From Nitrincola alkalilacustris (GTDB lineage: Bacteria; Pseudomonadota; Gammaproteobacteria; Pseudomonadales; Balneatricaceae), in assembly GCF_008973755.1 (NCBI RefSeq), contig NZ_WBOM01000001.1:372001-436000 (forward strand): 64,000 nt of DNA. The letters run 5' to 3'. Shown one piece after another: positions 54,054 through 64,000 of the stretch. Position 1 is the stretch's first letter; the number at the start of each line of letters is the position of its first letter. A program made the position numbers and the translations under genes. The notes beneath the pieces were generated by a model. That model searched no databases. It had not been told where the DNA came from and worked only from the letters and a program-made list of their open reading frames with translations.

Positions 54054-54081
54054 ATTATAATCGCTTTCAATCCGTGGTCAA
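54054..54081 (-). promoter_or_regulatory. Sigma-70 promoter of tRNA-Leu
   Basis: On the minus strand TTGACC (54081-54076), a 16 bp spacer and TATAAT (54059-54054). Predicted start near 54047, about 90 nt before the mature tRNA 5' end. Confidence 0.65.
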
Positions 54082-54149
54082 TCATGACTGAAAATTTCTT
54101 TTGTTTGCGCTAAAATAACGCGCCTTTTTCATTATCTGAGCGTAAGCGG

Positions 54150-56329
<2,180 letters not shown>

Positions 56330-56364
56330 TGACCAAGATCATATAATCTCAGGAGATCACCTTG

Positions 56365-56691
56365 ATGAGTTTCTTTATTTCTCCAGCCTTTGCGCAAGAA
56401 GCACCAGGTATGGACCCAGGCATGTTCAACATGCTGTTTCTGGTTGGCTTCGCGCTGATTTTCTACTTCTTCCTGTGGCGTCCGCAGTCCAAGCGTGCCA
56501 AGGCTCATAAAGCCTTGATCGGCGGTCTGAGCAAGGGTGATGAAGTGATCACTGCAGGCGGCATTATCGGTAAGGTTACACGTCTGACTGACGACTACAT
56601 CGTGCTGGAAGTCAGCGATGGTGTTGAGCTGAAGTTTCAGAAGGCGCATGTTGCCGCTGAACTGCCCAAGGGCACTATCAAGGATATCTGA
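56365..56691 (+). CDS. yajC: Preprotein translocase subunit YajC
   Basis: 108 aa from ATG 56365, AGGAG 9 nt upstream. One membrane helix (about residues 20-40, LFLVGFALIFYFFLWRPQ) and a cytoplasmic domain with GLSKGDEVITAGGIIGKV. Accessory to SecDF-YidC. Confidence 0.95.
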   Translation: MSFFISPAFAQEAPGMDPGMFNMLFLVGFALIFYFFLWRPQSKRAKAHKALIGGLSKGDEVITAGGIIGKVTRLTDDYIVLEVSDGVELKFQKAHVAAELPKGTIKDI

Positions 56692-56709
56692 TAGCTGAAC
56701 CTTTTACAG

Positions 56710-56741
56710 GCGTCACGGTCCAAGCGTGACGCTTTTGTTTT
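56710..56741 (+). terminator. Intrinsic terminator after yajC
   Basis: GCGTCACG (56710-56717) pairs with CGTGACGC (56725-56732), followed by TTTTGTTTT. It separates queA-tgt-yajC from secDF, perhaps partially. Confidence 0.8.
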
Positions 56742-56806
56742 GATGAATAGGCTATACCGCTGTTGGCTGCAAGCTGCCTGATGGCGTCACCGAGGACGGA
56801 GCACCG

Positions 56807-58660
56807 ATGCTCAATCGCTACCCCCTGTGGAAAAATCTTCTTATTCTGCTGGTACTTCTGATCGCCGGGCTCTATGCGGCACCCAACCTCTATCCTGAAG
56901 ATTACGCTGTTCAGATCTCAGGCACGCGTGAAATCCACCAGGTGGATGAAGCGCTGATGGAGCAGGCTATGGCCAGGCTCGAGGCAGAAGGGATCGGCTA
57001 CAAGTCGCTGACGCTTGAAAACGGTGCAGCAGAAATTCGCTTCAATAATGGCGATGAGCAGTTGCTTGCAAGGGCTGTGCTGGCAAGCCAGTTGGGGAAC
57101 AACTATGTAGTGGCGATGAATCTGGCGCCTACCACACCTGACTGGCTGAGTGCCATAGGTGCAGGCCCCATGACTCTGGGTCTTGATCTGCGTGGTGGCG
57201 TGCACTTCCTGATGGAAGTGGATACCGTTCAGGCGGTTTCGCAGCGCATGGAGGTTTATGCCAGCGATGTAAGAACAACGCTGCGCGAGAACCGTCTGCG
57301 TTATCGTACGGTTGATCTGGATGACAGAGGCAGGCTCCAGGCCCGCTTCGGTGATGCCGAAACACGTGATCAGGCGCAGACTCGTCTGCGCCGTGATTTT
57401 TCCGAGTTCATCTTTGATACTTCTGTTGAGGGCGAGGCCTATTTCCTGACCATCAGCCTTTCGGATGAGACAGTCCGGGAGATAGAGGACTATGCCGTTC
57501 AGCAGAACCTGACCACGTTGCGTAACCGCGTCAATGAGCTGGGTGTGGCTGAACCGCTGGTTCAGCGTCAGGGGCGTAACCGTATAGTGGTTCAGTTGCC
57601 AGGTGTTCAGGATGCGGCAGCAGCCAAGCGAGTGATTGGCCAGACTGCCAACCTGGAGTTCCGTCTTGAGGCAGCACCCGATGCCAGTCGCGCTGTTACC
57701 GAGGTGTATCCTTTTCGCAATGACCCCGGCCGAACCGCGACACTTGAACGCGATATCATCATCACCGGCTCCAGTGTCGCCAATGCGAACGCCACCTTTG
57801 ATGAGAATGGCTTGCCACAGGTGTCCATCACCCTGGACTCTCGTGGCGGCCAGATGATGAGTCGTGTGACACGTAATGCGATACAGCGACGCATGGCTGT
57901 GCTCTTCGTTGAGCACAAAACACGTACAGTCAGCGAGCGTGTTGACGGTGAAATAGTCGAGCGCCGCGTGCCCTATGTCGAGAAGCACCTGATCTCGCTG
58001 GCCACCATTCAGACGGTGCTGGGTAATCAGTTCCGTATTACGGGTCTGGATAGCCCGCGCGAATCGTCAGAGCTTGCGCTGCTGTTACGTGCCGGTGCAT
58101 TGGCAGCACCTGTCTACTTTGTTGAAGAGCGGACGATCGGGCCTAGCCTGGGTGCTGAGAATATCGAGATGGGTACCAAGTCGGTTCAGATCGGCTTCAT
58201 GCTGGTGCTCCTGTTCATGCTGCTCTACTATCGTGTATTCGGCCTGCTGGCAAACATAGCACTGACGCTGAATCTGATGATGCTGGTGGCCGTGATGTCG
58301 ATGTTGTCAGCGACACTGACCCTACCGGGTATTGCAGGAATCGTATTGACGGTAGGTATGGCCGTGGACGCCAACGTGTTGATATTTGAGCGTATCAAGG
58401 AGGAGTTGCGCAGTGGAGCGCCGGTTCAGTCGGCTATCAACTCAGGCTTCAGTCGTGCCTTTGTGACTATTCTTGATGCCAACGTTACCACACTGATTGC
58501 AGCGATAATTCTGTTTGCAATGGGCACCGGTCCGGTCAAGGGCTTTGCAGTCACGCTGTCGGTCGGTATCGTGACCTCCATGTTCGCAGCACTGGTCATA
58601 ACAAGGGCGCTGGTCAATCTGACCTATGGTGGTCGTAAGCTGCAGAAGCTGAGAATGTGA
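56807..58660 (+). CDS. secD: Protein translocase subunit SecD
   Basis: 617 aa RND-like protein. TM1 about residues 8-25, large periplasmic domain (to ~450) with LGLDLRGGVHFLMEVD and LRNRVNELGVAEPLVQRQG, then five membrane helices with MAVDANVLIFERIKEELR. Uses proton motive force to complete Sec export. 9 bp from secF. Confidence 0.96.
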   Translation: MLNRYPLWKNLLILLVLLIAGLYAAPNLYPEDYAVQISGTREIHQVDEALMEQAMARLEAEGIGYKSLTLENGAAEIRFNNGDEQLLARAVLASQLGNNYVVAMNLAPTTPDWLSAIGAGPMTLGLDLRGGVHFLMEVDTVQAVSQRMEVYASDVRTTLRENRLRYRTVDLDDRGRLQARFGDAETRDQAQTRLRRDFSEFIFDTSVEGEAYFLTISLSDETVREIEDYAVQQNLTTLRNRVNELGVAEPLVQRQGRNRIVVQLPGVQDAAAAKRVIGQTANLEFRLEAAPDASRAVTEVYPFRNDPGRTATLERDIIITGSSVANANATFDENGLPQVSITLDSRGGQMMSRVTRNAIQRRMAVLFVEHKTRTVSERVDGEIVERRVPYVEKHLISLATIQTVLGNQFRITGLDSPRESSELALLLRAGALAAPVYFVEERTIGPSLGAENIEMGTKSVQIGFMLVLLFMLLYYRVFGLLANIALTLNLMMLVAVMSMLSATLTLPGIAGIVLTVGMAVDANVLIFERIKEELRSGAPVQSAINSGFSRAFVTILDANVTTLIAAIILFAMGTGPVKGFAVTLSVGIVTSMFAALVITRALVNLTYGGRKLQKLRM

Positions 58661-58669
58661 GGCACAGAA

Positions 58670-59593
58670 ATGATCCATTTTAAACGTGATTTCAATTTTA
58701 TGGGTGCACGTCGCGTAGCGGCTGCGCTCTCTATTATTCTGCTGCTTGTCTCCATCGGTTCACTGGCGATCAATGGCTTGAAACTGGGGCTGGATTTTAC
58801 CGGCGGCAGTCTGGTTGAGGTCAGCTACGAGCGTCCTGTGGAGCTTGAAAGAGTTCGTATCAAACTGCGCGAAGCTGGTTACCAGGATGCTGTGGTACAG
58901 ACCTTCGGGGCTGCCAATGACATCATGATCCGCATGGGCGAAGCGCATGATCCGCAACTGGGGGAGAATGTTCTCCTGGCGTTGCAGGATGGAGAAGAGC
59001 TGAGGATCACGCTGCGCCGTAACGAGTTTGTTGGCTCGCAGGTCGGCGAAGAGTTGCGAGAGCAAGGTGGTCTTGGATTGCTGCTGGCGTTGATCATGGT
59101 GATGGTCTATCTGGCCTTCCGCTTTCAGTTCAAGTTTTCCATAGGGGCTGTGCTGGCACTGGCTCATGACGTGATCCTGGTGCTGGGCTTCTTCTCGCTG
59201 TTCAGAATCGAGTTTGATCTGACTGTTCTGGCAGCAGCACTGGCAGTCATAGGCTATTCTTTGAATGATACGATTGTTGTATATGATCGAATTCGTGAAA
59301 ACTTTCGCATCATGCGCGTCGGTGGGCCTGTCGATATATTGAATGCGTCTTTGAACCAGACGCTCAGTCGAACGATTGTGACGTCGACAACAACCATGCT
59401 GGTACTGGTCATTCTTGCCCTGTTCGGCGGAGAGATGATTTACGGCTTTGCAATAGCGCTGCTGGTTGGTGTGGTGGTGGGTACCTACTCATCTGTCTAT
59501 GTCGCCGGTAACATATTGCTGCTGCTGAAAGTATCGAAAGAGGATCTGATCCCGCCTCCGAAAGAGGAAGAGGAGATTGAGCAGATACCTTGA
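58670..59593 (+). CDS. secF: Protein translocase subunit SecF
   Basis: 307 aa with six membrane helices. Motifs: GLDFTGGSLVEVSYERP near residue 42, ALAVIGYSLNDTIVVYDRIR near 192. Partner of SecD. Ends at a strong terminator. Confidence 0.96.
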   Translation: MIHFKRDFNFMGARRVAAALSIILLLVSIGSLAINGLKLGLDFTGGSLVEVSYERPVELERVRIKLREAGYQDAVVQTFGAANDIMIRMGEAHDPQLGENVLLALQDGEELRITLRRNEFVGSQVGEELREQGGLGLLLALIMVMVYLAFRFQFKFSIGAVLALAHDVILVLGFFSLFRIEFDLTVLAAALAVIGYSLNDTIVVYDRIRENFRIMRVGGPVDILNASLNQTLSRTIVTSTTTMLVLVILALFGGEMIYGFAIALLVGVVVGTYSSVYVAGNILLLLKVSKEDLIPPPKEEEEIEQIP

Positions 59594-59599
59594 AGTGTT

Positions 59600-59622
59600 A
59601 AAAGCCGGCATCGCCGGCTTTT
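59600..59622 (+). terminator. Intrinsic terminator after secF
   Basis: AAAAGCCGGC-ATC-GCCGGCTTTT, a perfect 10-bp hairpin that can act on either strand. Confidence 0.85.
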
Positions 59623-59719
59623 ATGTATATGCCACTGACGCACGCGCGTCGATGTGGTAATTATGTCAGATCCAGAATGATCTGACCGGGCCAGAGATGC
59701 CCGAAGTAATGGAATTAAT

Positions 59720-62107
59720 ATGAGTAAAAACTGGATAGAAAAAGACCCCGCCCAAGAACGCGAGGCAGAAAAATACAGCAACCCGGTACCGAGCCGTGAG
59801 TTCATTCTGGACTTCCTCGAGAAGTGGGGTGCGCCGATTGCGCATCTGGATCTGTGTGATGAGCTGAAACTAAGCGATCCGGACCAGGTTGAAGCGATGC
59901 GCCGTCGTCTGATTGCGATGTGCCGCGATGGGCAACTGATCTCCAACCGTCGTAATGAATTTGGATTGATCAGCAAAATGCAACTGATCGCCGGGCGGGT
60001 CATGGGGCACAGAGATGGCTTCGGGTTCCTGCGTCCCGATGCCGGTGGTGATGACCTGTTCCTCAGCCCGCGTAACATGCGTGAGCTGTTTGATGGCGAC
60101 AGGGTGCTTGTGCAGGAGATAGGTCTTGATCTCAAGGGACGTCGTGAGGGCAAGGTTGTAGAGGTTCTTGAGCGTAACACCCGTAAGGTGGTGGGCCGGT
60201 TTGATGGCAATAACGGTTTTGGTGTACTGGTACCTGAAAACCAGCGTATGACCAATCAGGTGATGATCATCCCGGATGAGGGCTCTGATCTGACTTATGA
60301 AGATGGGCAATTGGTCGTGGCTGAGATCATTCAGTACCCGAACAAACGTCAGCCAGCACGTGCAAAAGTGGTGGAGGTGCTTGGTGAACATCTCGCACCG
60401 GGTATGGAGATCCAGGTCGCAATCCACAACTATGATATCCCCAGTGAGTGGCCTGAAGAGGTCAGTCAGGAACTGACCAGGCTCAGCCCTGAAGTCGCTG
60501 AGTCGGATAAGGCCAATCGTGTTGATCTTCGCAAGCTGCCCTTCGTCACTATTGATGGTGAGGACGCCAAAGATTTTGACGATGCCGTTTACTGTGAGAA
60601 AAAACGTTTTGGTGGCTGGCGTCTGTGGGTGGCCATTGCCGATGTTTCTTATTATGTGCATCCCGGTAGCGCGCTTGATCGCGAAGCGGTGCGACGTGGC
60701 AACTCTGTTTATTTCCCGGAGTTTGTTGTTCCCATGCTGCCGGAGCTGCTGTCCAATGGCCTGTGTTCGCTGAAGCCGAAGGTTGACCGTCTTGCCATGG
60801 TGTGCGAGATGAATATCAGCCGCTCTGGGCAGCTGTCTGGCTACAGCTTTTACGAGGCTGTTATCAACTCGCATGCTCGACTGACCTACAACCAGGTTGC
60901 ATCAGTACTGGGGCAGGGTGATACGGAGCAGCAGGCACCGCTGCGCGAAAAACTCGCGCCGTTGGTGCCACACATTGAACAGTTGCATACACTGTATAAG
61001 ACATTGCGCAGAGCGCGTGATGAACGTGGCGCCATCGATTTTGATACGGTAGAAACCCGCATGCTGTTTGGTGCCGGTCGCAAGATTGAGCAGATAGTAC
61101 CGGTTCACCGTAACGATGCGCATAAGTTGATTGAGGAATGTATGTTGATTGCCAACGTGGCAACAGCCAGGTTCCTGACCAAGTTCAACAAGCCAGCGCT
61201 GTATCGCATCCATGAAGGGCCAAAGGATCAGAAGCTGCAGAATCTGCGAGCATTTCTGGGTGAGCTGGGGCTTAATTTGCCTGGCGGAGAAAAGCCAGAG
61301 CCGAAGGATTATCTGCGTCTGGCAGAGGCGATTGAGGATCGTCCGGATCAGCATGTGATTCAGACCATGATGCTCAGATCGATGCAGCAGGCTGTTTACA
61401 GTCCGGAAAAGAAGGGGCATTTCGGTCTGGCATTTGAAGCCTATGCGCACTTCACCTCACCGATACGCCGTTATCCTGATCTGTTGGTGCATCGAAATAT
61501 ACGCGCCGCTATTCATGGACGTCGTCGCATCAAGGGTATTGAGCGCCCTTCCGGTTTCCTGCCGAACAAGGCCTTCAGTACCGAATACTCGATGGAACAG
61601 ATGGTACAACTGGGCGAGCACTGCTCAATGACTGAGCGTCGTGCCGATGAAGCAACGCGTGATGTTGTAGCCTGGCTCAAGTGCGAATATATGCAGGAGC
61701 ATATCGGCTCAATTTATGAGGGCGTTGTGGCTGCTGTCACGGGCTTTGGTATGTTTGTCGAGCTCAAGGATCTTTATGTCGAAGGTTTGGTACACATCTC
61801 TGCCTTGCCCAGCGATTATTATCATTTCGATCCGGGTAAACAGCGCCTGATCGGTGATCGTACCAAGAAGGTCTATAAGCTCGGAGATACTGTTCAGGTG
61901 CGTGTAGTCAGGGTCGATCTGGATGAACGCAAGATTGATTTCGATCTGGGCGATACCCCCGGGCAGGCGCCGACTACCAAACCCAGCAAGCGTAATCTGT
62001 TGCGTGAGGGGAAGCTCAAGGAAGTTAAGGGGGCGCCGCGTGGGTCAGGTGCGCCTAAAGACAAGAAACGGCCTGCAAGAAAGCCGCGCAAGAAACCCTC
62101 GCAGTAA
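59720..62107 (+). CDS. rnr: Ribonuclease R
   Basis: 795 aa. N-terminal helix-turn-helix (AEKYSNPVPSREFILDFL), two cold-shock domains (~85-240), RNB catalytic domain with metal-binding aspartates in DGEDAKDFDDAVYC and ALDREAVRRGNSVYFPE, S1 domain (about 640-730) and a basic Lys/Pro tail. Processive 3'-5' exonuclease that degrades structured RNA. Confidence 0.95.
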   Translation: MSKNWIEKDPAQEREAEKYSNPVPSREFILDFLEKWGAPIAHLDLCDELKLSDPDQVEAMRRRLIAMCRDGQLISNRRNEFGLISKMQLIAGRVMGHRDGFGFLRPDAGGDDLFLSPRNMRELFDGDRVLVQEIGLDLKGRREGKVVEVLERNTRKVVGRFDGNNGFGVLVPENQRMTNQVMIIPDEGSDLTYEDGQLVVAEIIQYPNKRQPARAKVVEVLGEHLAPGMEIQVAIHNYDIPSEWPEEVSQELTRLSPEVAESDKANRVDLRKLPFVTIDGEDAKDFDDAVYCEKKRFGGWRLWVAIADVSYYVHPGSALDREAVRRGNSVYFPEFVVPMLPELLSNGLCSLKPKVDRLAMVCEMNISRSGQLSGYSFYEAVINSHARLTYNQVASVLGQGDTEQQAPLREKLAPLVPHIEQLHTLYKTLRRARDERGAIDFDTVETRMLFGAGRKIEQIVPVHRNDAHKLIEECMLIANVATARFLTKFNKPALYRIHEGPKDQKLQNLRAFLGELGLNLPGGEKPEPKDYLRLAEAIEDRPDQHVIQTMMLRSMQQAVYSPEKKGHFGLAFEAYAHFTSPIRRYPDLLVHRNIRAAIHGRRRIKGIERPSGFLPNKAFSTEYSMEQMVQLGEHCSMTERRADEATRDVVAWLKCEYMQEHIGSIYEGVVAAVTGFGMFVELKDLYVEGLVHISALPSDYYHFDPGKQRLIGDRTKKVYKLGDTVQVRVVRVDLDERKIDFDLGDTPGQAPTTKPSKRNLLREGKLKEVKGAPRGSGAPKDKKRPARKPRKKPSQ

Positions 62108-62124
62108 ACGCCGGGCATGATCTG

Positions 62125-62154
62125 GAGCGGCCAGCTCTGCTATAATGGCCGCTC
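62125..62154 (+). promoter_or_regulatory. Palindrome around a TATAAT box upstream of serB
   Basis: GAGCGGCC (62125-62132) and its inverse GGCCGCTC (62147-62154) flank a perfect -10 hexamer TATAAT at 62141-62146. No good -35 hexamer was seen. It could be a repressor-covered promoter or a hairpin after rnr without T-run. Confidence 0.45.
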
Positions 62155-62192
62155 TAATTCACACCTCAGTCAGGCGCAAAGCGGGCACTTCC

Positions 62193-63407
62193 ATGAATGA
62201 AATAATTCTGATGACACTTTCGGGCAATGATAAACCGGGTGTCACATCGGGTATCACGGATATACTGGCAGGCTATCAGATCAATATCCTGGATATCGGT
62301 CAGGCAGTTATCCACAACACGCTTTCGCTTGGTATTCTGTTTCAGGTGCCAGCTCAGTCTGCTTCCTCCCCCCTGTTGCGTGATCTGCTGTTCAAGGCGC
62401 ATGCCTTGAATATGCATGTTCGTTTCGAGCCTGTTGCAGATGAGGACTATCAGCAGTGGGTGCAGGCTCAGGGAAAATCCCGCCATATCATTACACTGCT
62501 GGCTCGGCGTATCAGTGCTGAGCATATTGCTCGGGTCACAGAGATTGCAGCCAGTCATGGACTGAATATCGACAATATCAATCGTCTGTCGGGTCGTATC
62601 CCTCTGCATGGTGAGCAACGCTCTACGCGTGCCTGTGTCGAGTTTTCGGTACGGGGGATACCGGCTGATGCGGCTGCGCTGCGCGAAGAGTTTCTGACAG
62701 CTGCATCGGAGCATAATGTCGATATCGCCTTCCAGCGTGATGATATCTATCGCCGTAATCGGCGTGTGGTAGTGTTTGATATGGATTCGACACTGATTGA
62801 AGCGGAAGTGATTGATGAGTTGGCCAAGGAAGCAGGTGTGGGCGAGCAGGTATCTGAAATTACGGAATCTGCGATGCGTGGCGAGCTGGATTTTGATCAG
62901 AGCTTTCGTCGTCGGGTGGCCCTGCTGAAAGGCTTGGACGCTTCAGTACTGGAGCAGGTCGCACAACGCTTGAAAATGACGGAAGGGGCAGAGACGCTGG
63001 TCTCGCAATTGAAGGCGCTGGGCTACAAAACAGCCATCCTCTCGGGTGGTTTCACCTACTTTGCCAACCACCTGCAGCAGAAGCTCGGCTTTGATTATGT
63101 CTATGCCAATGAACTGGATATTCAGGATGGGCGTGTTACCGGCGAGGTGAAAGGCAGTATCGTGAATGGTGAGCGCAAGGCTGAGTTGCTGCGAGAGATT
63201 GCCGCGCGTGAAGGGGTTTCGCTTGAGCAGACCATTGCTGTAGGTGATGGCGCCAATGATCTACCGATGCTGTCGATAGCAGGCCTCGGTATCGCTTTTC
63301 GAGCCAAGCCGCTGGTGCGTCAGAGTGCCAAGCAGTCGATCTCAACACTGGGCTTGGATGGCATTCTCTATCTGATCGGTTTCAGAGATCGTGACGGTTT
63401 GCACTGA
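62193..63407 (+). CDS. serB: Phosphoserine phosphatase with N-terminal ACT domains
   Basis: 404 aa from ATG 62193. Two ACT-type domains (about residues 1-180; MTLSGNDKPGVTSGITDIL) precede the HAD domain: Asp196 nucleophile and Asp198 in VFDMDSTLIEAEVIDELA, SGGFTYFANHL, and GDGANDLPMLSIAGLGIAF. Last step of serine synthesis; ACT domains may bind serine. Length fits the long Pseudomonas-type SerB. Confidence 0.95.
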   Translation: MNEIILMTLSGNDKPGVTSGITDILAGYQINILDIGQAVIHNTLSLGILFQVPAQSASSPLLRDLLFKAHALNMHVRFEPVADEDYQQWVQAQGKSRHIITLLARRISAEHIARVTEIAASHGLNIDNINRLSGRIPLHGEQRSTRACVEFSVRGIPADAAALREEFLTAASEHNVDIAFQRDDIYRRNRRVVVFDMDSTLIEAEVIDELAKEAGVGEQVSEITESAMRGELDFDQSFRRRVALLKGLDASVLEQVAQRLKMTEGAETLVSQLKALGYKTAILSGGFTYFANHLQQKLGFDYVYANELDIQDGRVTGEVKGSIVNGERKAELLREIAAREGVSLEQTIAVGDGANDLPMLSIAGLGIAFRAKPLVRQSAKQSISTLGLDGILYLIGFRDRDGLH

Positions 63408-63442
63408 ATCCCAATAGCCTGTGTCAGAGTTGGTGCAGGCTC

Positions 63443-64000
63443 TTACTCATCAAAGAAGGGGTAATCCATCTGTGCTCTCGGTGGTTGCAGATAGTAGCCC
63501 TGAACCAGATGCACGCCAAGACGGAAGAGTTTGCTCATCAGGCGTGTGCTCTCCACCATCGGTACAATAATCAGCTTATCCTGCTGCAGGAGGGGCTTCA
63601 GCATCCACTCCAGTTGATCAATGCTGATCAGTTGGCTGTTCAGGTCGTTGATATAGCTGCCATCAAGCTTGATGTACTGGCTGCCAAGCTCGCGCAGCAG
63701 GTTATCGGACTCCGATGTGCAACCGAAGTGTTTCAGGCAGGTTTTGCAGTGAAGTTGTTTCAGTCCCTTGCAGAAGGCTCTGGCATAGTCTGGCGAAGCG
63801 ATGGCGTCGGACTCGCTGATCTGAAATACCAGATGGTCGGCAGGTAGTCTGAGCTCCCTGATCTTTTCAGACAGCCAGGGCAGTATTTCCTTGTTGCGCA
63901 GTGTGCGGCCTGTCAGGTTGATGAACAGACGGTTGCGCCTACCGGCATTAAACTCCAGTCGTAACAGCTTCAGGCACTCCTCCAGTACCCAGAAATCCAT
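63443..64000 (-). CDS. fimX: FimX-like c-di-GMP effector, C-terminal EAL-fold part (cut by window edge)
   Basis: At least 185 C-terminal residues of an EAL-fold protein running off the right edge. The catalytic motifs are degenerate: LVFQISESDA in place of the acidic consensus, KHFGCTSESDNLLREL where active enzymes have DDFG, and KLDGSYINDLN. The end LVQGYYLQPPRAQMDYPF resembles FimX of Pseudomonas, a non-catalytic c-di-GMP receptor for type IV pilus twitching. The serB-fimX convergence/adjacency matches Pseudomonas gene order. The N-terminal part is outside the window. Confidence 0.75.
   Translation of the reverse strand: MDFWVLEECLKLLRLEFNAGRRNRLFINLTGRTLRNKEILPWLSEKIRELRLPADHLVFQISESDAIASPDYARAFCKGLKQLHCKTCLKHFGCTSESDNLLRELGSQYIKLDGSYINDLNSQLISIDQLEWMLKPLLQQDKLIIVPMVESTRLMSKLFRLGVHLVQGYYLQPPRAQMDYPFFDE

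Overview
The window is chromosomal DNA from a gammaproteobacterium. The gene content and order point to the Pseudomonadales/Oceanospirillales side: large NAD-dependent glutamate dehydrogenase, parC / membrane sensor / serB / fimX neighbourhood genes, nadD-rsfS-rlmH-mrdA-rodA-mltB-rlpA-dacA-ybeD-lipB, and queA-tgt-yajC-secDF. This is inferred from gene order and protein families; no 16S or database match was available. Almost all of it is conserved housekeeping DNA with two or three accessory islands.

Layout. 1-5.0 kb: 5' end of NAD-glutamate dehydrogenase, a divergent GlxA-type AraC regulator, alanine aminotransferase, and an unusual acetyltransferase/alpha-beta-hydrolase fusion. 5.0-10.1 kb: an AT-rich gap, a chemoreceptor, a leucine-rich-repeat/zinc-ribbon protein, a hexose-6-phosphate mutarotase and an acetyltransferase. 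10.3-17.4 kb: an eight-gene minus-strand Mrp-type cation/proton antiporter operon in the order E-F-G-(A-tail/B fusion)-C-D-D-D. 17.6-30.0 kb: a complete assimilatory nitrate system: nasA (minus) and nasR, nrtA, nrtB, nrtD, an FAD reductase, nirB and nirD (plus). Both transcription units start at near-consensus sigma-54 promoters with NtrC-like dyads upstream. Both leaders carry an intrinsic terminator whose 5' arm overlaps a hairpin with an AAYGGC hexaloop, the signature of ANTAR (NasR) antitermination.

30-34.2 kb: a ChaN-like protein, a small unknown, a lysozyme-fold lipoprotein, then a candidate glycine-rich membrane toxin with a membrane-protein partner, and a DUF2867 protein. 34.3-38.5 kb: parC and a membrane sensor with a degenerate cyclase-like domain. 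38.6-49.5 kb: proA, nadD, rsfS, rlmH and the cell-elongation genes mrdA, rodA, mltB, rlpA, dacA, then dat, ybeD, lipB (lipA does not follow). 49.5-53.7 kb: MocR regulator divergent from a LysE exporter, an MFS transporter, MarC. 53.9-64 kb: tRNA-Leu(CAA), queA-tgt-yajC-secD-secF, rnr, serB and the 3' part of fimX.

How it fits together: nitrogen is the main theme. Nitrate is imported by NrtABD, reduced by NasA and NirBD to ammonium, and control is layered: nitrogen limitation (NtrC/sigma-54) for initiation and nitrate/nitrite (NasR) for elongation. Glutamate dehydrogenase and AlaC handle the resulting amino nitrogen. The points most worth following up are the twin NasR leaders, the candidate toxin/immunity pair, the atypical Mrp operon including an antiporter-like subunit without the key TM5 glutamate, and the YjaB-like acetyltransferase/hydrolase fusion.
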